From Faecalibacterium sp. HTF-F (GTDB taxonomy: Bacteria; Bacillota; Clostridia; Oscillospirales; Ruminococcaceae): DNA of 64,000 nucleotides. The notes under the pieces were generated by a model, which did not search any database, was not told the origin of the DNA, and worked only from the letters and a program-made list of their open reading frames with translations. Below are positions 59,622-64,000 of the stretch, piece after piece. A program made the translations under genes and the position numbers. The stretch lies in the NCBI RefSeq assembly GCF_023347535.1, contig NZ_CP094473.1, positions 2,542,001 through 2,606,000 of the forward strand. Reading direction: 5' to 3'. The stretch's first letter is position 1; every line of letters begins with the position of its first letter.

Positions 59622-59680
59622 GGGTCCCTCCGTTGTATCTGATGGGCAGTTCTCTGCGCCGTGCTTTTCAAAACTCTATC

Positions 59681-59690
59681 AGTATACCAT
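59681..59690 (-). promoter_or_regulatory. Possible recQ promoter (extended -10)
   Basis: On the minus strand TGG-TATACT (59,681 upward), an extended -10 without a good -35, about 55 nt before recQ. Confidence 0.4.
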
Positions 59691-59792
59691 AAAAGCCGGG
59701 CTTTTGCGCGGGCACAGAACCCGTTTTTCAGCAAAAAGCACGAAATGTCAAAAGTAATTTTTTTGCAAATGATAGCTTTTCAGGCGCGAAAA

Positions 59793-59801
59793 TGATATAA
59801 T
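59793..59801 (+). promoter_or_regulatory. Possible promoter of the glycosyltransferase gene (extended -10)
   Basis: TGA-TATAAT (59,793-59,801) is an extended -10, with no clear -35. It leaves a leader of about 65 nt. Confidence 0.5.
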
Positions 59802-59872
59802 AGGAGCACATAACTCCATGTCCGGCGGTTTTTTGTGCGCCGACTGTTGATAGAAAAAGGAGCAATCATCTT

Positions 59873-60901
59873 ATGCAGCAGAAACTCATCACCTTTGCCG
59901 TTCCGTGCTACAACTCGGCGGCATATATGCGCCATTGCATCGAGACCCTGCTTTCTGCCGGAGAGCAGGCCGAGATCATCCTTGTGGACGACGGTTCCGT
60001 GAAGGACGATACCCCCGCCATCTGCGACGAGTACGCCGCCAAATATCCCACCATCGTCAAAGCCATCCATCAGGAAAATGGCGGCCACGGTGAGGGCGTC
60101 AATCAGGGCATCCGCAACGCCACCGGCCTGTACTATAAGGTAGTGGACAGCGACGACTGGCTGGACACTGACGCCCTGAAAAAGGTTCTGGCCCGCCTGA
60201 CCACTCTGGTGGCCCGCGGCACCGCGCCGGACATGATGATCTGCAACTACGTGTACGAGCATGTGGAGGACAACACCACCCTGACCGTGCGCTACACCAA
60301 TGTGTTCCCCCAGAACCGCCTGTTCAACTGGACCCATGTGGGCCACTTCCGCCCGGACCAGAACATCCTGATGCACTCGGTGATGTACCGCACCGAGGTG
60401 CTGCGCAAGTGCGGCATGGTGCTGCCCAAGCACACCTTCTATGTGGACAACATCTTTGTCTACCAGCCCCTGCCCTACGTCAAAAGCATGTACTACATGG
60501 ATCTGGATCTGTACCGCTACTTCATCGGCCGTGCCGACCAGAGCGTGAACGAGAGCATCATGGTCAAGCGGGTGGATCAGCAGCTGCGGGTCACCCGGCA
60601 CATGATCGACTGTCAGGATCTGGACGCACTGAAGAATCAGAGACGTCTGCATGCCTACATGGTGCACTATCTGTCCGTGATGATGGCCGTGAGCGACATC
60701 TTCCTGCTGCTGGACGGCAGCGACGAGGCAAAGGCCAAGCGCACCGGGCTGTGGCAGTACCTCAAGGACCACGTAAGCACCGGCGTTTACCGCGCCGTGC
60801 GCTACAATCTGGGCGGTCTGACCGACCTGAAGTTCCCCGGCGGCGACAAGCTCACGCTGGGCGTCTACCGCCAGCTGCGCAAGATCTTCAAATTCAACTG
60901 A
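59873..60901 (+). CDS. Family 2 glycosyltransferase
   Basis: This inverting GT2 enzyme probably transfers a sugar in cell-surface polysaccharide or teichoic-acid-type synthesis. The 342-residue product has ITFAVPCYNSAAYMRHCIETLL, EIILVDDGS and VVDSDDWLDTDAL, i.e. the nucleotide-sugar and DxD motifs. No transmembrane segment is evident. AAAAGGAGCAATC precedes the ATG. It stands alone with its own terminator, so the acceptor cannot be inferred. Confidence 0.88.
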   Translation: MQQKLITFAVPCYNSAAYMRHCIETLLSAGEQAEIILVDDGSVKDDTPAICDEYAAKYPTIVKAIHQENGGHGEGVNQGIRNATGLYYKVVDSDDWLDTDALKKVLARLTTLVARGTAPDMMICNYVYEHVEDNTTLTVRYTNVFPQNRLFNWTHVGHFRPDQNILMHSVMYRTEVLRKCGMVLPKHTFYVDNIFVYQPLPYVKSMYYMDLDLYRYFIGRADQSVNESIMVKRVDQQLRVTRHMIDCQDLDALKNQRRLHAYMVHYLSVMMAVSDIFLLLDGSDEAKAKRTGLWQYLKDHVSTGVYRAVRYNLGGLTDLKFPGGDKLTLGVYRQLRKIFKFN

Positions 60902-60913
60902 TCGATCCGATCC

Positions 60914-60950
60914 AAGGCTGTCGTGCACAATGCATGACAGCCTTTTCTTT
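60914..60950 (+). terminator. Terminator of the glycosyltransferase gene
   Basis: AAGGCTGTC (60,914-60,922) pairs with GACAGCCTT (60,936-60,944), with an inner TGCA/TGCA, followed by TTCTTTT. Confidence 0.85.
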
Positions 60951-61021
60951 TGTCTGCCCGGCCTTATTTTCTCTACTTTTCTGCGTAAAAGGTTATTTTT
61001 TGTCGAAATAGCACGTAATCA

Positions 61022-61050
61022 TTGACGAACGCTGTTCTTTTTTGTATACT
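61022..61050 (+). promoter_or_regulatory. Predicted promoter of the AbrB-type regulator
   Basis: TTGACG (61,022-61,027) and TATACT (61,045-61,050) are spaced 17 bp, about 90 nt before the gene. Confidence 0.7.
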
Positions 61051-61138
61051 GAGCATAGCGCCACTGGAACAATTTTCCTATTGTGTCACAGATTGGCTAT
61101 CACAGGAAAAGGAAAAGGATAAAGGAGAATAGAATACT

Positions 61139-61390
61139 ATGAAAAGTACCGGAATTGTCCGCGGCATCGATGCGCTGGGCCGCATCGTTCTGCCCAAGGA
61201 GCTGCGCACCAGTATGCATCTGGACACCGACACCAAGCTCGAGATCTTTGTGGATGGGGATTCCATCGTGCTCAAAAAGCACCGTCCCGCCGGCAGCTGC
61301 GATTTCTGCGGCGAGGTGGACGAAGCCTCGGTGCAGTTTGCAGGCTACTGCATCTGCCCGGCCTGCCGCCGCAAGATCAGCGCCCTGTAA
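61139..61390 (+). CDS. AbrB/SpoVT-family regulator with zinc ribbon
   Basis: This 83-residue dimeric transition-state-type DNA-binding protein has an N-terminal swapped-hairpin AbrB domain (TGIVRGIDALGRIVLPKELR, about 4-23) and DTKLEIFVDGDSIVLKKH. A C-terminal CDFC...CPAC pair (54/57 and 73/76) should bind zinc. Paralogues of this type regulate growth-phase or sporulation genes; targets here are unknown. It is followed after 24 nt by the hydrolase gene, likely co-transcribed. Confidence 0.9.
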   Translation: MKSTGIVRGIDALGRIVLPKELRTSMHLDTDTKLEIFVDGDSIVLKKHRPAGSCDFCGEVDEASVQFAGYCICPACRRKISAL

Positions 61391-61414
61391 AAAACGCAAA
61401 AAGGAGGCTCTGCC

Positions 61415-62347
61415 ATGAGCCAGATGATCGATTTCACCGTCCCGTCCACCGTGCCGGGGCGGTCGCTGCACGCCTTCCGCTGCGTGCCGGACGGCGAGGT
61501 GAAAGCCATTCTGCAGCTGTCCCACGGCATGGTGGAGTTCATCGACCGGTATAAGCCGCTGGCAGAATATCTTGCCGGGCGGGGCATTCTGGTCACCGGC
61601 CACGACCATCTGGGTCATGGCGGCTCCATCCGCACCAGGGACGATTACGGCTATTTTGCCGAGCCGGACGGCAACCGCGCCGTGCTGGCCGACCTGCACG
61701 CCATGACGGTGCGCACCAAAGAGCTTTACCCGGGAGTACCCTATTTTTTGCTGGGCCACAGCATGGGTTCCTTTTATGCCCGGCAGTATTTGTGCGAATA
61801 CGGCCATGAGCTGGATGGAGCCATCATCATGGGCACCGGCTTCCAGCCCAAAGCGCTGGTGCAGTTTGCCAAGACCCTCTGCCGGGTGCTGGCGGTCTTT
61901 CATGGCTGGCACTACCGCAGCAATTTTGTGGCGCACACCTCATTTCTGGGCTACAACAAGGGGCTGGAGGGCCGCACCACCCACGACTGGCTCAACCGCG
62001 ACCCCGCCGAGGTGGACAAATATCTGGCGGACGAGCGCTGCACCTTTACCTTCACGCTGAACGCCTACTACAGCATGTTCAGCGGCATCCTGCGCCTGCA
62101 CGACCCGGCCTTCCTTGCAAAAATGCCCAAAGACCTGCCGCTGCTCTTCCTTGCCGGTGACGCCGACCCGGTGGGCGAACAGGGCAAGGGCGTGCGCCGC
62201 GCCATCCAGAGCCTGAAAGACGCCGGAGTGCAGAACATTGAATGCAAGCTGTACCCCGGTGCCCGGCACGAGCTGCTGGTGGAAACGAACAAGCAGGAAG
62301 TGTTTGCGGACATCGGTAACTGGCTGGACAAACAATTACAGCACTGA
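61415..62347 (+). CDS. Alpha/beta hydrolase (lysophospholipase/monoglyceride lipase type)
   Basis: This 310-residue cytosolic serine hydrolase has LGHSMGSFYARQYL giving the nucleophile Ser116 in GxSxG, GHDHLGHGGS early, and LFLAGDADPVGEQGKG and GARHELL carrying the Asp and His of the triad. The family cleaves monoacylglycerols or lysophospholipids; the substrate is not known. A 55-nt segment of its 3' part is duplicated at 63,074. AAGGAGGC precedes the start. Confidence 0.9.
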   Translation: MSQMIDFTVPSTVPGRSLHAFRCVPDGEVKAILQLSHGMVEFIDRYKPLAEYLAGRGILVTGHDHLGHGGSIRTRDDYGYFAEPDGNRAVLADLHAMTVRTKELYPGVPYFLLGHSMGSFYARQYLCEYGHELDGAIIMGTGFQPKALVQFAKTLCRVLAVFHGWHYRSNFVAHTSFLGYNKGLEGRTTHDWLNRDPAEVDKYLADERCTFTFTLNAYYSMFSGILRLHDPAFLAKMPKDLPLLFLAGDADPVGEQGKGVRRAIQSLKDAGVQNIECKLYPGARHELLVETNKQEVFADIGNWLDKQLQH

Positions 62348-62354
62348 AAAAAAT

Positions 62355-62400
62355 TCCCCCATCAAGTGGCCGGAAAAGCCACTTGACGGGGGATCTTTGT
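62355..62400. terminator. Bidirectional terminator between the hydrolase and lipoprotein genes
   Basis: TCCCCCATCAAGTGGC pairs with GCCACTTGACGGGGGA (one mismatch), loop CGGAAAA, followed by TCTTTGTTTT. Confidence 0.85.
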
Positions 62401-62401
62401 T

Positions 62402-62917
62402 TTACGAACCTCCTTCAAAAACCTCGCCCTCGACGGTCACGGCGCTGACGCGCTTTCCATTATGCTGGAATGTTGCCTGCATTTTAAATTCTTTTATAAT
62501 TTCATTTAATTGCTCATTGGTTTTGATATCGGCATTATAGCCATAGACGAGAAAGTCTTTATCTCCCGTGAACTGGATCTCGTTCGGCACATTATTCCCG
62601 TACTGAACATTTAAAGCATAATCTTTCAGTTCCGTTCCGTTGACCACTATCGTAAAATCATCTTTTTTCAATGTAATGGTCTGCGCGGCGTCTTTTGCTT
62701 TTATTTTGACCGTGCAGCCGAACGCTGTACCATCTTCGGGGACTTGGATATAAAACGCTCTGGAAAATCTTATCCGCAGATCGCCCATGTCGATCCACTC
62801 GCCAAATAAGGTCGGGTATTCTCTGCAGCAGCCGGTCATCATCCCGGCAGAAGTCAGCAGCAGCGCTCCGGCACCGGTCAGTTCCATAAATTTTCGGCGG
62901 GAAATTTCTTGCAGCAT
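62402..62917 (-). CDS. Tat-type lipoprotein of unknown function
   Basis: This 171-residue exported protein has an N-terminus with the twin-arginine pattern SRRKFMEL (Arg7-Arg8), a hydrophobic stretch and lipobox MTGC with Cys30. This indicates export by Tat and lipid anchoring. The mature part is a small beta-rich domain (TVKIKAKDAAQTITLKKDDF), perhaps an immunoglobulin-like fold. No family recognised. It is flanked by 55-bp direct repeats (62,203-62,257 and 63,074-63,128) derived from the hydrolase gene. AAAGGAGGAAACACC precedes its start. Confidence 0.7.
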   Translation of the reverse strand: MLQEISRRKFMELTGAGALLLTSAGMMTGCCREYPTLFGEWIDMGDLRIRFSRAFYIQVPEDGTAFGCTVKIKAKDAAQTITLKKDDFTIVVNGTELKDYALNVQYGNNVPNEIQFTGDKDFLVYGYNADIKTNEQLNEIIKEFKMQATFQHNGKRVSAVTVEGEVFEGGS

Positions 62918-63073
62918 GGTGTTTCCTCCTTTGGTCGTAAAGCGTTTCTCTTTTTTTCAGTATAACAGCTCTTTTCTTTTTGCACAACGGACGTTCACGC
63001 CGTTTTCAGGGCCATTCACGCAGGGATGCCAAACTTTCAAGCCTTTCTTTGTACAGTTTCGCCAAAGCAAAAA

Positions 63074-63128
63074 CATCCACAGCCTGAAAGACGCCGGCGT
63101 GCAGAACATTGAATGCAAACTGTACCCC
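63074..63128 (+). pseudogene. Duplicated fragment of the alpha/beta hydrolase gene
   Basis: 52 of 55 bases match 62,203-62,257 of the hydrolase gene on the same strand, covering the SLKDAGVQNIECKLYP codons. Sequence on either side is unrelated to the hydrolase. It may be the remnant of a second hydrolase copy or a repeat left by insertion of the intervening lipoprotein gene. Confidence 0.8.
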
Positions 63129-63450
63129 ACATCCCGAAACCGCTGCGCAGCGTTTTGTGCGGCGGTTTCTTTTTTCGCCGGTTTCCGGGCGCTCCGCACT
63201 TTTTCACAAATGTTTCACATTTTGTTCTTCCGGCGGTTCTGCAACAGCACCGTCTCAAGCCGTCACAGCAGCATCACAGTACCGTCTCAGCACTGTTTCA
63301 TTACCGTTTCAAAAGCGTTTCAAACCGTTCCGTTCAAATTTCCATATTCTACCATTTTCCCGTCTTTTTGTGTCATTTGTTAGAATTATACCTGTACTTT
63401 TTAGGCACTCTGTCTAATTTTCAGCGTTTTTTCAAGCACTCTCCCCCTTG
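63129..63450. other. AT-rich intergenic region upstream of the second surface protein
   Basis: GAAACCGC/GCGGTTTC followed by TTTTTT (63,136-63,175) is a plus-strand terminator-like hairpin. Then come loosely repeated CCGTCTCA/CCGTTTCAA motifs (63,247-63,335). No gene is supported. Confidence 0.5.
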
Positions 63451-63479
63451 TTGACAGGCTCCCAAAAGTGTGATATACC
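63451..63479 (+). promoter_or_regulatory. Predicted promoter of the second surface protein gene
   Basis: TTGACA (63,451-63,456) and TATACC (63,474-63,479) are spaced 17 bp, giving a leader of about 90 nt. Confidence 0.7.
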
Positions 63480-63575
63480 CAAATCACAAGCATAAACTCC
63501 GGGATCGGTCAATGAGGGCCGGTACGGTTTATGTCCCTTTTATAACATGTGAAGATCTGGAAGGAGAGAGTGATC

Positions 63576-64000
63576 ATGACGAACAAAAAATTCAAGCTAG
63601 CGGCAATGTCTCTGGCTTTGACCGCCTGTGTTGCGGCAAGCCCTCTGGCAGCAAATGCAGAATCTGCGGGCACTGAGGCAACCAGCTCTGCTCCTGCGGT
63701 GGAAACACCTGCCCCTGCGGCTGAGCCTTCCGCTGAGAACGCTCCTGCTACCAACGAAACCAAGCAGGAGTCCACTAATGAGACCAAGCAGGAGTCCACT
63801 GACGAGTCCAAGCAGGAATCCACTGACGAGTCCAAGCAGGAATCCACTGACGAGTCCAAGCAGGAATCCACTGACGAGTCCAAGCAGGAGTCCACTGACG
63901 AGTCCAAGCAGGAATCCACTGACGAGTCCAAGCAGGAATCCACTAACGAGTCCAAGCAGGAGTCCACTAACGAGTCCAAGCAGGAGTCCACTGACGAGTC
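63576..64000 (+). CDS. Repeat-containing surface protein, N-terminal part (cut by window end)
   Basis: The visible 141 codons encode signal peptide MTNKKFKLAAMSLALTACVA... nearly identical to that of the LPXTG protein at 38,364. A Pro/Ala-rich segment follows (SSAPAVETPAPAAEP), and from 63,753 a 24-bp coding array giving (N/D)E(T/S)KQEST units. Ten complete units and 8 bases of an eleventh lie in the window. The array would make a charged, extended stalk. A wall-anchor signal is expected downstream but lies outside the window. Confidence 0.85.
   Translation, partial: MTNKKFKLAAMSLALTACVAASPLAANAESAGTEATSSAPAVETPAPAAEPSAENAPATNETKQESTNETKQESTDESKQESTDESKQESTDESKQESTDESKQESTDESKQESTDESKQESTNESKQESTNESKQESTDE
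63753..64000 (+). repeat. 24-bp tandem coding repeat (KQEST array)
   Basis: Ten full copies of a 24-nt unit (GACGAGTCCAAGCAGGAATC-CACT and variants) and a partial eleventh lie at the window edge. Variation is limited to N/D and T/S codons and an A/G wobble in GAA/GAG. Such arrays change length by slippage or recombination. Confidence 0.95.

Noticed and set aside
63509..63991. Minus-strand frame of repeated DSCLDSLV units
   Set aside because: It is only the antisense reading of the 24-bp KQEST repeat array; the plus strand has promoter, ribosome-binding site and signal peptide.

Overview
The window looks like a chromosomal segment of Faecalibacterium (Clostridia, Oscillospiraceae), probably F. 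prausnitzii or a close relative. I base this on the 16S rRNA sequence, which reads like F. prausnitzii from memory, on the high-GC coding style, and on gene content: an S10 ribosomal protein operon, a GlgC/GlgD/GlgA/GlgB glycogen operon, an F-type ATP synthase, class III ribonucleotide reductase and LPXTG surface proteins. No database search was possible.

Layout. 1-3,930 (minus): S10 operon rpsJ-rplC-rplD-rplW-rplB-rpsS-rplV-(rpsC) behind a leader of about 350 nt with a terminator-like hairpin. 4,261-14,157 (minus): rqcH, a Nif3-like gene, trmK, a DUF1858 gene, a YitT-type membrane protein, a PII-like/DUF1538 pair, an orphan NADPH/FAD oxidoreductase and tmcAL. 14,404-18,742: ackA, a zinc-ribbon protein, cardiolipin synthase (minus) and uridine kinase. 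18,991-26,320 (minus): complete atp operon including AtpZ/AtpI-like genes. 26,654-32,991 (minus): glgB-glgC-glgD-glgA. 33,193-34,566 (minus): secreted G5/3D cell-wall protein. 34,975-37,868: isolated phage tail-fibre/lysis cassette. 38,364-42,530: large LPXTG surface protein. 42,744-43,039: a compact locus with all the parts of an Fst/par-type type I toxin-antitoxin. 43,448-44,383 (minus): rplM-rpsI. 44,604-49,020: membrane protein, TtcA-like enzyme, alr, lepA. 49,214-54,690 (minus): rRNA operon 16S-tRNA-Ala-tRNA-Ile-23S-5S with two tandem promoters. 54,925-57,966: nrdD-nrdG behind a promoter overlapped by two NrdR-box-like sites. 58,044-62,917: recQ (minus), glycosyltransferase, AbrB-family regulator, alpha/beta hydrolase and a Tat-type lipoprotein (minus). 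63,576-end: start of a second surface protein sharing the signal peptide of the first, with a 24-bp coding repeat array cut by the window edge.

Most of the window is housekeeping. The unusual material is intergenic: (i) the Fst-like toxin/antisense locus at 42.8 kb; (ii) a four-copy interspersed element whose 15-16 bp stem differs in every copy but always carries a cUGCGg (UNCG-type) tetraloop between conserved flanking boxes; (iii) partial duplications of the 3' ends of rpsI and of the hydrolase gene; (iv) the stranded phage lysis cassette; and (v) a branching enzyme with a histone-H1-like lysine/alanine tail.

Promoters were read by eye as -35/-10 pairs with 16-18 bp spacing and are predictions. 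Start codons were moved from the longest open frame where a ribosome-binding site or family alignment knowledge favoured a later start.
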